Shown: one piece after another, positions 50,355 through 58,709 of the stretch
How the letters are laid out: every line of letters begins with the position of its first letter
Numbering within the stretch: position 1 is the first letter of the stretch
Assembly: GCA_965215145.1 (NCBI GenBank)
Contig: OZ244038.1
Location: 1-64,000 of the forward strand
DNA: 64,000 nucleotides
Reading direction: 5' to 3'
Source of the DNA: G965215145 sp965215145
GTDB taxonomy: Bacteria > Bacteroidota > Rhodothermia > Rhodothermales > JANQRZ01
Made by a program: the position numbers and the translations under genes
Notes under the pieces: model-generated
The model's input: only the letters and a program-made list of their open reading frames with translations
Databases searched by the model: none
What the model was told of the DNA's origin: nothing

Positions 50355-51983
50355 TCAGGTCTTCGTGGCGAGGTTCCAGAGGAAGGCCAGCTCCGGCCCC
50401 GCGAAGACGGCGAACGCCGCGACCACCAGCGCGATGACCCCCGCTGGTACGACGAACCCCAACCCCGCCGCCCGCGGCATCGGGACGCGCGCCACCCGCC
50501 CGAAGTCGTAGAGCATCCGCACCCCCGCGATCACCTCGACGGCGACCCACCCACCGAGGAGCAGCGAGGCCCACCGCAGCGGCGCCTCCGTCTGCGCCGC
50601 CAGCAGCGCGAGCACCATCAGCACGAACAGGGGCCAGCGCGAGAACGTCGCCAGCACGAACGCCTGCCCCGGACGGATACGGTGGGTCTTCCCCGTCAGC
50701 GCGAACAGCCACACCATGTTGAGCAGGAGCCACACGGCGTAGGCGAGGGCGCCCGTGAGGACCGCCCCGACGGGGCTCCCGAGGAAGCCGAGCAGCATCG
50801 CCTGCCGGTCGGGGCTCATCCCGCCCGTCAGCACGGCGAGCACGTCCGTCTCCGCCGCCGTCCCGAGCAGGACGCCCGCGAGGACGCCCGCCGCGAGCGC
50901 GAGCGCGGCGCCCATCCCCACCGCCGCCCACGTCTCGAGCCCCGAGCTGCGCTGGACCGACTCGCGGTAGTAGCCGTGGCGGGTGAAATAGCGAGAGGCG
51001 AGGTAGCGGAGGTGCGGCGCCAGCGTCAGCAGCACGGCCACGAGCAGCGCGATCAGCCACCCGGCCAGCACGAACCCCGGTAGGCTCTCCCGCGCCATCG
51101 GCGGCGGGCCGGCGTCTACGGCGAACACCGTCTGCCGACCCGTGAAGAACCCCCGCACGACCCCAAGGGCCCGGCGCTCGCGGCCCTCCGCGTCGCGCAG
51201 CCCGTAGGGTGATCCGTCCCAGTCGGCGACGAACACGGCGGCCGGTGCCGGGTCGAGGGAGAGCAGCCCGCGGAGCCCCCGCTCCAGCGTCCGCGCCTGT
51301 GCCGCCGGGGATCGCGGGGTGAGGTGCCCCCCCTCCACCCCGTCGTCCGCCGCCGCCCCGAACGCGCCGACGCCGACCGGGACGCCCTCGTGCGCCGCCC
51401 GCCAGCGCTGGACCATTGGGACGGGGTCGCGCCCACGCGCGTCGAGGAGCACGGCGTCCACCGTGCCGGCGCACTGGTCGTCCTCGATGAAGGCGGTGAC
51501 GTAGTAGGTGCGGAGGCCGGCGGCGCGGGCGCGCTCCGTCAGCCGCTCGAAGTAGGCGCACGCCGCCTCCGCGCTCGTGTCCGACGCCCGCGCCAGCCCG
51601 ACGGCCTGCACGGCCGGGAACTGCTGCGCCGCGGCCATCACCGAGTCCAGTTCGCGCGCGGCGAAGGCGAGCGAGTCGAGGAGCCGCCGCGCCGGCAGGT
51701 TCTCCACCGGGAGGTCCACGAACACGTCAAGCTCGTAACCGACGGCAGCGCGGAGGACGCCGTCCGGGGGTAACCCCACGACGCGCACGGCGTCGGCGCC
51801 GAGGTCCCGCATGGCCCGGAGCTCGGCGTTCGCCTCGGGGACGTCCTCCGGCGGCGCCCACGTCACGCCCCGGACGGTCAGCGACGCGGGTCGCGGGGCG
51901 GCAGCCGAGTCAGCCGGCGCCTGCGCAGCAACCGGGGCCGCGAGCAGGAGGAGGGCGGAGAGGAGAAAAGCGCAGCGCGGCAT
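50355..51983 (-). CDS. Exported protein with TIM-barrel-like domain and Yip1-like membrane domain
   Basis: 542 residues. A signal peptide (MPRCAFLLSALLLLAAPVAA) is followed by a segment resembling a glycoside-hydrolase-like barrel (LTVRGVTWAPPEDVPEANAE, MRDLGADAVRVVGLPPDGVL, AVFVADWDGSPYGLRDAEGR). From about residue 305 a series of transmembrane helices follows (LPGFVLAGWLIALLVAVLLT, LAAGVLAGVLLGTAAE, ALTGALAYAVWLLLNMVWLF and the final VPAGVIALVVAAFAVFAGPE), with the spacing of a Yip1/DUF1282-like domain. The role is unknown; extracellular sugar sensing or processing is only a guess. The 190 bp upstream toward 50165 contain no gene. Confidence 0.7.
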   Translation of the reverse strand: MPRCAFLLSALLLLAAPVAAQAPADSAAAPRPASLTVRGVTWAPPEDVPEANAELRAMRDLGADAVRVVGLPPDGVLRAAVGYELDVFVDLPVENLPARRLLDSLAFAARELDSVMAAAQQFPAVQAVGLARASDTSAEAACAYFERLTERARAAGLRTYYVTAFIEDDQCAGTVDAVLLDARGRDPVPMVQRWRAAHEGVPVGVGAFGAAADDGVEGGHLTPRSPAAQARTLERGLRGLLSLDPAPAAVFVADWDGSPYGLRDAEGRERRALGVVRGFFTGRQTVFAVDAGPPPMARESLPGFVLAGWLIALLVAVLLTLAPHLRYLASRYFTRHGYYRESVQRSSGLETWAAVGMGAALALAAGVLAGVLLGTAAETDVLAVLTGGMSPDRQAMLLGFLGSPVGAVLTGALAYAVWLLLNMVWLFALTGKTHRIRPGQAFVLATFSRWPLFVLMVLALLAAQTEAPLRWASLLLGGWVAVEVIAGVRMLYDFGRVARVPMPRAAGLGFVVPAGVIALVVAAFAVFAGPELAFLWNLATKT

Positions 51984-52090
51984 GGGGTGGGGCGGGCGAG
52001 AGAGGAGCCCCTTACGCCGCCGCTGCCGAACCGTTCGCCCGACGAGGCGGCTGGCCCCCCCTCCCCTGATCGAGGACGTGTCTCGACGTG

Positions 52091-52118
52091 GTAGGGACAG
52101 GGCATGCCCTGTCCTTAC
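52091..52118. repeat. Palindrome of the GTAGGG family
   Basis: gtagggacagggca / tgccctgtccttac. It has the same frame (GTAGG...CYTAC) and 28-bp length as the palindromes in the division cluster, with a different core. Confidence 0.85.
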
Positions 52119-52184
52119 GGCGGCTCAGGCTAGCGTGGGCGACCCCTCACCCCACACCGGGTTGAGGCAAACGCTTCGACGGAT

Positions 52185-52218
52185 GAAGCCCCGCGCCGTG
52201 GAGGGGACGCGGGGCTTC
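52185..52218 (-). terminator. Hairpin downstream of ftsZ
   Basis: gaagccccgcg (52185-52195) pairs perfectly with cgcggggcttc (52208-52218) over 12 bases. It lies about 180 bp past the ftsZ stop in the direction of transcription. Confidence 0.5.
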
Positions 52219-52308
52219 GGGGACAACCCTGGCGTGGTCATCCGGGTAACGCTGCACGAGGATAGCGGCGGGCGCTGCCAACCCCGTGTCAGGGGCTCTC
52301 TGCGAGAG

Positions 52309-52390
52309 CAGTTTTCAGTTCGCAGTTTTCGGTTCGCAGTTCGCTCCCCGGTCGAGGGCTAGCCGACTCCGAACTGCAAACGGGAAACTG
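52309..52390. repeat. Imperfect inverted repeat of the cagttttcggttcgcag type
   Basis: cagttttc[a/g]gttcgcagtt occurs twice in tandem (52309-52343). An inverted version (cgaactgcaaacgggaaactg-like) lies at 52370-52390, just past the ftsZ stop. It may form a long imperfect hairpin. Confidence 0.7.
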
Positions 52391-52394
52391 GCCC

Positions 52395-53654
52395 CTAATC
52401 CATCATCTTGCGGAGGAAGGCCGGCACGTCGTCGTCCTCGCGGGTCCGCTCGTGGCGGCGCTTGAAGTCGTCGGCCTGGAGGCGGCGCATTGACGCCGCG
52501 CGGCGCGGCTTCTCCGCAGGGGTGCTCTCCTCACCCTCACCGGGCTCGACGGGCGAGCGGCGCTCGTAGGCCGGGGCGTCGAGGCGGCGGAGGGCCTCCT
52601 CGCCCTTGTAGCCCGGCGCGAGCTCGTCGTTCTCCAGCCGGACCGTCCGGCGGACCCGCTCCTCCCGCTGGCGGCGCGCCGCCTCGAACCCCGTCGCGAT
52701 CACCGTCACCCGGAGCTCGTCGCCCATGTCGGGGTCGATGACCGTGCCGAAGATGACCTCGGCCTCGTCGCCGGCCTCGCGCTGCACGACGGACGTCGCC
52801 TGCGTGGCCTCGCGGATGCCGAGCGACGTGCCGGCGGTGATGTTGACGAGCACGTTCCGCGCCCCCTCGATCGAGACGCCGTCGAGGAGCGGGCTGCTGA
52901 TGGCCTCCAGCGAGGCGCGCTCGGCGCGCTTGTCCCCCTGCGCCGTGGACGAGCCCATGATGGCCGTGCCGCCGTCGGCCATCGTCGTGCGGACGTCGGC
53001 GAAGTCGAGGTTGATGAGGCCGTGGACGGTGATGAGGTCGGAGATCCCGCGCGTCGCGTTGTAGAGCACGTCGTCGGCCATCTCGAACGCCTCGACGAGC
53101 GTGGTGTCGGCGTCGGCCACGTCGAGCAGCCGCTCGTTGGGGACGATGATGAGGGTGTCGACGGTCTCCTTGAGGAGGTCGAGGCCCTCGCTGGCGGCCT
53201 TCATCCGCTTCCGGCCCTCGCAGTCGAACGGCTTCGTGACCACGCCGACGGTGAGGATGCCGAGCTTCCGCGCGATGGCGGCCACGACGGGGGCGCCGCC
53301 GGTGCCGGTGCCGCCGCCCATCCCGGCCGTGATGAACACCATGTCGCAGCCGCGGAGCGACTGCTCGATCTCGGTCCGGCTCTCCTCGGCCGCCTCGGCG
53401 CCGACGATGGGGCGGGCCCCCGCGCCGAGGCCCTTGGTGAGGTCGCGGCCGAGCTGGATTTTGCACGGGGCGAGGTTGTTTTCAAGGGCCTGCGCGTCGG
53501 TGTTGATCGAGACGAACTCGACCCCGCCGATGCCCTTGCGGATCATGTTGTTGAGGGCGTTGCCGCCGCCGCCGCCGACGCCGACGACGGCGATCTTGGC
53601 CTTTTCGTTGGCCTCGATGTCGAATGAGAACCTGCTGCTGAAGGGGCTTTCCAT
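52395..53654 (-). CDS. ftsZ: Cell division GTPase FtsZ
   Basis: 419 residues. The GTPase core has KIAVVGVGGGGGNALNNMI, FVSINTDAQAL, the tubulin signature GMGGGTGTGGAPVVA (about residues 114-128), KPFDCEGRKRM and the T7 synergy region NINLDFADVRTTM-type LINLDFADVRTTMADGGTAI. A variable linker is followed by the C-terminal conserved peptide DDDVPAFLRKMMD, which binds FtsA. It polymerises into the Z-ring at mid-cell. It is the last gene of the cluster; a palindrome separates it from ftsA. Confidence 0.98.
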   Translation of the reverse strand: MESPFSSRFSFDIEANEKAKIAVVGVGGGGGNALNNMIRKGIGGVEFVSINTDAQALENNLAPCKIQLGRDLTKGLGAGARPIVGAEAAEESRTEIEQSLRGCDMVFITAGMGGGTGTGGAPVVAAIARKLGILTVGVVTKPFDCEGRKRMKAASEGLDLLKETVDTLIIVPNERLLDVADADTTLVEAFEMADDVLYNATRGISDLITVHGLINLDFADVRTTMADGGTAIMGSSTAQGDKRAERASLEAISSPLLDGVSIEGARNVLVNITAGTSLGIREATQATSVVQREAGDEAEVIFGTVIDPDMGDELRVTVIATGFEAARRQREERVRRTVRLENDELAPGYKGEEALRRLDAPAYERRSPVEPGEGEESTPAEKPRRAASMRRLQADDFKRRHERTREDDDVPAFLRKMMD

Positions 53655-53716
53655 GGGATACCTCGGGGTGTTGCGCCAGGGTTGTGAACTGCTAGCTGTG
53701 AGTGGTGGAGTGAGTT

Positions 53717-53744
53717 GTAGGGGCGCAGCGCGCTGCGCCCCTAC
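53717..53744. repeat. GTAGGGGCG palindrome between ftsA and ftsZ
   Basis: gtaggggcgcagcg / cgctgcgcccctac, a perfect 28-bp palindrome in the 105-bp ftsA-ftsZ gap. Confidence 0.92.
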
Positions 53745-53759
53745 GGATTGCTGCGGGGT

Positions 53760-55031
53760 TTAGAGTTCGTCGAACCAGCTCCGCATCCGGCCGGCGATGC
53801 GGTCCATGAGCGAATCGGGGTCGCCGGGGGCGCCGTCGCCGCCGACGTGGGCCGCGTCGGTGGTCATCAGCGCGGAGGTGCCGTCGCCGAAGCGGAGGCC
53901 GTAGAGGACGAGCCCGACGGCGGTGGCGTACTTCGGGTCGGCGACCTCCTCGACCATCCCGCCGGCCAGCCCGAGCGGGGCGCCGATGCGGGTGTCGAGG
54001 CCGAGCACCTCCTCGGCGAGCTCCGCCGTGCCGGGGATCAGCGAGCCGCCGCCGGTGAGCACGACGCCGGCCGAGAGGTGGCGCCCGTAGCCCGAGCGCT
54101 TGATCTCGATGCCGACGATCTCGACGAGCTCCTCCAGCCGGGGCTGAATGATCTGGGCCAGCGTGCTCTGCCCGATCGCCTTCTCGGCCCGCCCGCCGAT
54201 GCCGGGGATGTGGATCTCCTGGTCCTCCTCGACGGCGTCCACGAGGGCGATGCCGAACTGCTGCTTGAGCCGCTCGGCCTGGTCGTGGAGGACGCCGAGG
54301 CCCTTGCGGATGTCGTCGGTGACCTTGTTGCCGGCCACGGCGACGACGGCGGTGTGGCGGATCGTCTGGTCCTCGAAGACGGCGATGTCGGTCGTCCCCC
54401 CGCCGATGTCCACGAGCGCCACGCCGACCTCCTTCTCGTCGGGGTGGAGCACGGCGTAGCTGGAAGCCAGCGGCTCCAGCACGATGTCGGCGACGTGGTA
54501 GCCGGCCTTCTCGATGCAGCGGTACACGTTCTTCGCCGCCGAGACGAGGCCGGTGATGATGTGGACGTTGGCTTCGAGGCGGACGCCGCACATCCCCACG
54601 GGGTCGTCCACGCCGTCCTGCCCGTCGACGATGAACTCCTGCGGGATGACGTGGAGGATCTCGCGGTCGGCCGGCATGGCGACGTGCTGAGTGTCCTCCA
54701 AGAGGCGGTCCACGTCGCGGCGGGTGATCTCGCCGTCGCGGCCGGTGACGGTGATGACGCCGCGGCTCTGGAAGCTCTGGACGTGGTCCCCGGCGATGCC
54801 GACGTAGACGCTGCGCGCCTCGACGCCGGCGATCCGCTCGGCCTCGCCGACGGCCTCGCGCACGGCGGCGACGGTCTTGTCGATGTTGACGACGACGCCG
54901 CGGTTGAGCCCCTCGGAGTGGGCCAGCCCCACGCCGAGGACGTTGATGCGGCCGTGCTCGTCGGCGGCGGCGACGACGGCGCACACCTTCGTCGTCCCGA
55001 TGTCTACGCCGACTACGATGCGGTCTTTCAT
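53760..55031 (-). CDS. ftsA: Cell division actin-like protein FtsA
   Basis: 423 residues with the actin/Hsp70 ATPase motifs: phosphate-1 VVGVDIGTTKVCAVVAA, phosphate-2 EVGVALVDIGGGTTDIAVFE and adenosine VVLTGGGSLIPGTAELAEEV. The FtsA-specific 1C domain lies around residues 85-165 (YVGIAGDHVQSFQSRGVITV, HVIPQEFIVDGQDGVDDPVG). The C-terminus ends in an amphipathic helix (MDRIAGRMRSWFDEL) that would tether it to the membrane. It links FtsZ to the division machinery. Confidence 0.97.
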   Translation of the reverse strand: MKDRIVVGVDIGTTKVCAVVAAADEHGRINVLGVGLAHSEGLNRGVVVNIDKTVAAVREAVGEAERIAGVEARSVYVGIAGDHVQSFQSRGVITVTGRDGEITRRDVDRLLEDTQHVAMPADREILHVIPQEFIVDGQDGVDDPVGMCGVRLEANVHIITGLVSAAKNVYRCIEKAGYHVADIVLEPLASSYAVLHPDEKEVGVALVDIGGGTTDIAVFEDQTIRHTAVVAVAGNKVTDDIRKGLGVLHDQAERLKQQFGIALVDAVEEDQEIHIPGIGGRAEKAIGQSTLAQIIQPRLEELVEIVGIEIKRSGYGRHLSAGVVLTGGGSLIPGTAELAEEVLGLDTRIGAPLGLAGGMVEEVADPKYATAVGLVLYGLRFGDGTSALMTTDAAHVGGDGAPGDPDSLMDRIAGRMRSWFDEL

Positions 55032-55067
55032 AGCGAGTTGTGAGTTGTGGGTTTTGGGTTGTGAGTT

Positions 55068-55095
55068 CTCATCACTCAGAACTCATCACTCAGAA
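55068..55095. repeat. 14-bp tandem duplication at the ftsQ-ftsA junction
   Basis: ctcatcactcagaa occurs twice in succession (55068-55081, 55082-55095), overlapping the ftsQ stop codon. Left of it are inverted, related bases (gagttgtgagttgtggg). The block fills the 54-bp junction. Confidence 0.88.
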
Positions 55096-55868
55096 CCCTG
55101 TGTGACGATCTGCCCGTCGAAGCGGAGGTCGACGCGGCGGAGGGGGAGGTCGGGTTGGGCCAGGATGGCCTGGTCCCAGAAGGCGTGCAGGCGGCGGAGC
55201 TTCTCGGCGAACCCGTCCTGGCCGAGCACCACGGGGACGGCCCGGCCGGCGGGCGTCGGGGCGGTGTGGAGGACGAACGGGCCATCGGCCGTGCGCTCGA
55301 CGCCGGAGACGAGGGCGTCGGTGGCGGGGCCGGCCATAGCGAGGGCGTCGAGCAACTCGCGCAGCGCGGCGTCCTCGACCGTGCGTACTGGGTTGAAGGG
55401 CTCGACCCGGCCCGTGACAAGCGGCACGTCGTAGCCGGCCCGGAGCGCGCTCGGCGTGACCGGCATCTGGAAGCCGGCGCGGTCGAGGTAGTGGCTCGGC
55501 CGGCCGGCGTCGTCCAGGACGAGCGCCGTGGGAGCGCGTTCGCGGACGGAGAGGGCGAGGGTGCCGGTCATCCAGCGCGTCACCCGCGCCTCGGCCACCC
55601 ACGGGTCGCGCTGCACCCGGTCGGCGAGCACGACGGGGTCGAGGTCGAGCAGCAGCGCCGAGTCCGGCACGGCGGCCAGCGCGACGAGCGCGTCGGCGTC
55701 GGCGTGGACGTTCCCGCTGACGGTGACGGCACGGACGGGCAGCGTGGTGGCGTACTGCCACCCGAGCGCGAGCACGGCCCCGAGCCCGACGAGGAGCACG
55801 GCGACGGCCGTGAGCCGGAGCGCCTGACGGAGCCGGCTGGGCTGCTGCTGTTCGGTCTGCTTACCCAT
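55086..55868 (-). CDS. ftsQ: Cell division protein FtsQ/DivIB
   Basis: 260 residues: a short cytoplasmic start (MGKQTEQQQPSRLRQALRLT), one transmembrane helix (AVAVLLVGLGAVLALGWQYA), a POTRA domain (VRAVTVSGNVHADADALVAL, DPWVAEARVTRWMTGTLALS, VRERAPTALVLDDAGRPSHYL) and a FtsQ C-terminal domain. It connects early and late division proteins in the periplasm. Its start overlaps the end of murC by 8 bp, so the two are translationally coupled. Confidence 0.93.
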   Translation of the reverse strand: MGKQTEQQQPSRLRQALRLTAVAVLLVGLGAVLALGWQYATTLPVRAVTVSGNVHADADALVALAAVPDSALLLDLDPVVLADRVQRDPWVAEARVTRWMTGTLALSVRERAPTALVLDDAGRPSHYLDRAGFQMPVTPSALRAGYDVPLVTGRVEPFNPVRTVEDAALRELLDALAMAGPATDALVSGVERTADGPFVLHTAPTPAGRAVPVVLGQDGFAEKLRRLHAFWDQAILAQPDLPLRRVDLRFDGQIVTQGSE

Positions 55869-57369
55869 CGGCGGCCTCCGGTTCGCTTTGGGGGCCGGCG
55901 TCCTTCGGCTCCGCCGGGGGCGTCCCGTCGGCCTCGACGGGGCCGGCGGCGCGGCCGGTGCGGAGCACGTCGAGGAACGTCTGCCCGTAGAGCCACACGT
56001 CGCCGGCGCCCATCGTGATCACGAGGTCGTCCCCCCCCCGGATGCCGAGGAGGTAGCGCGGGAGGTCCGCCTTGTGCTCGACGTAGTGGACGTCGCGGTG
56101 GCCGAACTCCGTGGCGCGGTCGGCGAGGGCTTTTCCTGAGACGCCCTCCATCGGCTCCTCGCGGGCGCCGTAGACGTCGGTGACGACGAGGGTGTCGGCG
56201 TCGTCGAAGGCGCGGGCGAAGTCGTCGAGGAGGTCGCGGGTGCGGCTGTAGAGGTGCGGCTGGAAGACGGCGACGACGCGCTTCTCGGGCCACCCCCGCG
56301 AGGCCGCTGCGAGCGTGGCCTCGACCTCGGTGGGGTGGTGGGCGTAGTCGTCGATGACGAGGGTGCCGCGGGCGGTGCCCTTGATCTGGAATCGCCGCTG
56401 CACGCCGGTGTAGCGGCGGAGCGCCGTGCGGATGTCCGCGAACGGCACGTCGAGCTCGAGCCCGACGGCGACGGCGGCCAGCGCGTTCTGCACGTTGTGG
56501 TAGCCCGGCGCGTTCAGCTCCACCTCCCCGAGCCGCTCCTCGTGGAGGTAGACCGTGAACCGCGTCGTGTTGCCGGCCTGCTCGATGTCGGCGGCGCGGA
56601 CGGTGGCCTGCCGCGCGGTGCCGTAGGTGACGACGCGGCGCTCGACGCGGCCGAGGATGCTCCGGACGTTCTCGTCGTCCAGGCAGAGGATGGCCGCGCC
56701 GAAGAACGGGACCGAGTTGGCGAACTGGAGGAACGCCCCCTTGATGTCGTCGAGGCCGGAGTAGATGTCGAGGTGGTCGGCCTCGATGTTCGTCACGACG
56801 GCGAGCACCGGGGTCAGCTTCAGGAACGTCCGGTCGTACTCGTCGGCCTCGATGATGATGATGTCTCCCTCGCCCGAGACCGCGTTCGAGTCGAACTCGG
56901 CGACCTTGCCGCCGACGATGATGGTGGGGTCAAAGTCGGCCTCGCGGACGACGAGGCCGGCCATGCTCGTCGTCGTCGTCTTGCCGTGGGTCCCGGCGAC
57001 GCCGATCCCGTACTTCTGCCGCATCAGCTCGCCGAGCATCTCGGCGCGGCGGATGAGCGGGAGCCGGCGGCGCTGGGCCTCCTGCGTCTCGGGGTTCTGG
57101 CCGGGCTTGACGGCCGAGGAGTAGACGACGACGTCGGCGGCGCCGACGTGCTCGGCGGCGTGGCCCTCGTGGATCTCGGCGCCGAGGCGTTCGAGCCGCT
57201 GCGTGGTCTCGCTCCGCCGGAGGTCCGAGCCGGAGACGCGGTACCCCCGCGCGAGCAGGACCTCGGCGATCGACGACATGCCGATCCCCCCGATGCCGAC
57301 CATGTGGACGGCCTTCATCCGCCCGAAGCCGGGCTGCCGGCGGGTCGTATCGCGGCGCACCTCGCTCAT
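55861..57369 (-). CDS. murC: UDP-N-acetylmuramate--L-alanine ligase
   Basis: 502 residues. The N-terminal Rossmann domain (AVHMVGIGGIGMSSIAEVLL), the ATP loop GIGVAGTHGKTTTTSMAGLV, IEADEYDRTFLKL, VTNIEADHLDIYSGLDDIKG and VIDDYAHHPTEVEATLAAA are all typical of MurC. It adds L-Ala to UDP-MurNAc in the cytoplasm, the first peptide step of the wall precursor. A Pro/Glu-rich tail (GTPPAEPKDAGPQSEPEAAD) extends slightly beyond most homologues. The 118-bp gap to murG holds a palindrome. Confidence 0.97.
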   Translation of the reverse strand: MSEVRRDTTRRQPGFGRMKAVHMVGIGGIGMSSIAEVLLARGYRVSGSDLRRSETTQRLERLGAEIHEGHAAEHVGAADVVVYSSAVKPGQNPETQEAQRRRLPLIRRAEMLGELMRQKYGIGVAGTHGKTTTTSMAGLVVREADFDPTIIVGGKVAEFDSNAVSGEGDIIIIEADEYDRTFLKLTPVLAVVTNIEADHLDIYSGLDDIKGAFLQFANSVPFFGAAILCLDDENVRSILGRVERRVVTYGTARQATVRAADIEQAGNTTRFTVYLHEERLGEVELNAPGYHNVQNALAAVAVGLELDVPFADIRTALRRYTGVQRRFQIKGTARGTLVIDDYAHHPTEVEATLAAASRGWPEKRVVAVFQPHLYSRTRDLLDDFARAFDDADTLVVTDVYGAREEPMEGVSGKALADRATEFGHRDVHYVEHKADLPRYLLGIRGGDDLVITMGAGDVWLYGQTFLDVLRTGRAAGPVEADGTPPAEPKDAGPQSEPEAADG

Positions 57370-57418
57370 GCCTCTGCCCCCTCATCTAGCTGCCCTCCCT
57401 GGAGGGTGGCGGCATCCC

Positions 57419-57446
57419 GTAGAGACGCGACATGTCGCGTCTCTAC
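57419..57446. repeat. GTAGAGACGCGAC palindrome between murG and murC
   Basis: gtagagacgcgaca / tgtcgcgtctctac, a perfect 28-bp palindrome. It is a variant of the GTAGGGGCG family with AGAC instead of GGGC. Confidence 0.92.
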
Positions 57447-57487
57447 CGTCGGACGAAGCGTGGTGGTATGGATGGGCGTGGTCCAAA

Positions 57488-58657
57488 TCATGCCGTCGCC
57501 CTCATCTGCTCGCGGGCGATCTCCAGCACGGCCGCCGCGATGTCGCGCGCGGCGTCGGGCCGGGCGATCTCCAACGCTGCCCGCTGCATCTCCTCCAACC
57601 GCTCCTCTTCCCCCAGCAGCCCCTCGACCGTCGGCAGCAGCTCCCGGTCGAGGCTCGGCTCGGGGAGGAGGACGGCGGCGCCGGCGTCGGCGAGGGCGCG
57701 AGCGTTCTTGGTCTGGTGGTCGGCCGTCACGTTCGGGCTCGGGACGAGCACGCTGGGCGTCCCGGTCACGGCGAGCTCGCTGCACGTGATGGCGCCGGCG
57801 CGGCAGACGGCGAGGTCGGCCGCGGCGTAGGCGAGGTCCATCCGGTCGAGGTACCGGAGGAGCCGGAGGCGCGGGTGCTCTGGGACCCCCTTCTTCAGCG
57901 CGTCGAAGTAGCGCCGCCCGGTCTGCCAGACGACCACGAGGTCGTCGTGGGCGAGGAGTTGGTCGAGGTGGTGGGCGAGGGCGTCGTTGATCGGGCCGGC
58001 GCCGAGCGAGCCGCCCATCGCCAAGAGCACCCGCTGCCTGTCGTTCACGTCGAAGTGCCGTCGGGCCTCGGCGGGGTCGGCCTCCGTCAGGTCCTGCCGG
58101 ACGGGGTTGCCGCTGACGACGCACTTCTCGGCGGGGAAGTAGTCCTTCGCCGCCTCGAAGGCGAGGAAGATCCGGCGGGCCGCGCGGGCGAGCAGCTTGT
58201 TGGTCGCGCCGGCGTAGGCGTTCTGCTCCTGGATCACGAGGGGCCGCCCCCGCAGCGCCGCCGCCAGCCCGACCGGCCCGGCGACGTACCCGCCTGTCCC
58301 CACGACCACGTCCGCGTCGAACCCCCCGACGAGCCGGAAGCTGTCGCCGAGGCCGCGGGCGAGCTTGAGGGGGAACGAGAGGTTCCGGGTCAGCGCTTCG
58401 GCCGAGAGCCCGCGCTGGAAGCCGGAGACGGTGACGGGGTGGATCGCGTAGCCGGCCTTCGGGACGGCCTCCCACTCCATCCGGTCCCGCGTCCCGGCGA
58501 ACGCGACGGCCGCGTCCGGCGCTTGCGCCTTCACCTGGTCGGCGATGGCGATGGCGGGGTAGACGTGCCCGCCCGTGCCGCCACAGGCGAACAGCACGCG
58601 CGGCGCACGGGATGCGCCGGCTCGGGGGGCAGTATGAGGAGAGGTCGGAGGAGGCAT
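57488..58657 (-). CDS. murG: Lipid II synthase (UDP-GlcNAc transferase) MurG
   Basis: 389 residues. The GT-B glycosyltransferase shows the N-terminal GGTGGHVYPAIAIADQVK, GTRDRMEWEAVPKAGYAIHP, VVGTGGYVAGPVGLAAALRG, VIQEQNAYAGATNKLLARAA, and in the C-terminal half LLAMGGSLGAGPINDALA and AVCRAGAITCSELAVTGTPS. It adds GlcNAc to lipid I at the inner face of the membrane. An extra Pro/Ala-rich start of about 17 residues precedes RVLFACGG, so the true start could be slightly internal. Confidence 0.96.
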   Translation of the reverse strand: MPPPTSPHTAPRAGASRAPRVLFACGGTGGHVYPAIAIADQVKAQAPDAAVAFAGTRDRMEWEAVPKAGYAIHPVTVSGFQRGLSAEALTRNLSFPLKLARGLGDSFRLVGGFDADVVVGTGGYVAGPVGLAAALRGRPLVIQEQNAYAGATNKLLARAARRIFLAFEAAKDYFPAEKCVVSGNPVRQDLTEADPAEARRHFDVNDRQRVLLAMGGSLGAGPINDALAHHLDQLLAHDDLVVVWQTGRRYFDALKKGVPEHPRLRLLRYLDRMDLAYAAADLAVCRAGAITCSELAVTGTPSVLVPSPNVTADHQTKNARALADAGAAVLLPEPSLDRELLPTVEGLLGEEERLEEMQRAALEIARPDAARDIAAAVLEIAREQMRATA

Positions 58658-58661
58658 CAGC

Positions 58662-58690
58662 GTAGGGGCGGGTCTGAGACCCGCCCGTAC
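58662..58690. repeat. GTAGGGGCGGGT palindrome between ftsW and murG
   Basis: gtaggggcgggtctgag / acccgcccgtac. It fills most of the 52-bp junction. Confidence 0.9.
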
Positions 58691-58709
58691 AGAGTCAGGC
58701 AGTGCAGCG

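Larger units (their letters stand above)
51984..52394. other. 411-bp intergenic region rich in repeats and hairpins
   Basis: There is no gene on either strand. From left to right it holds a palindrome (52091-52118), a hairpin after ftsZ (52185-52218) and a block of cagttttc/ggttcgcag-type repeats (52309-52390). The large gap and the hairpin mark the end of the mur-fts cluster. Confidence 0.7.
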
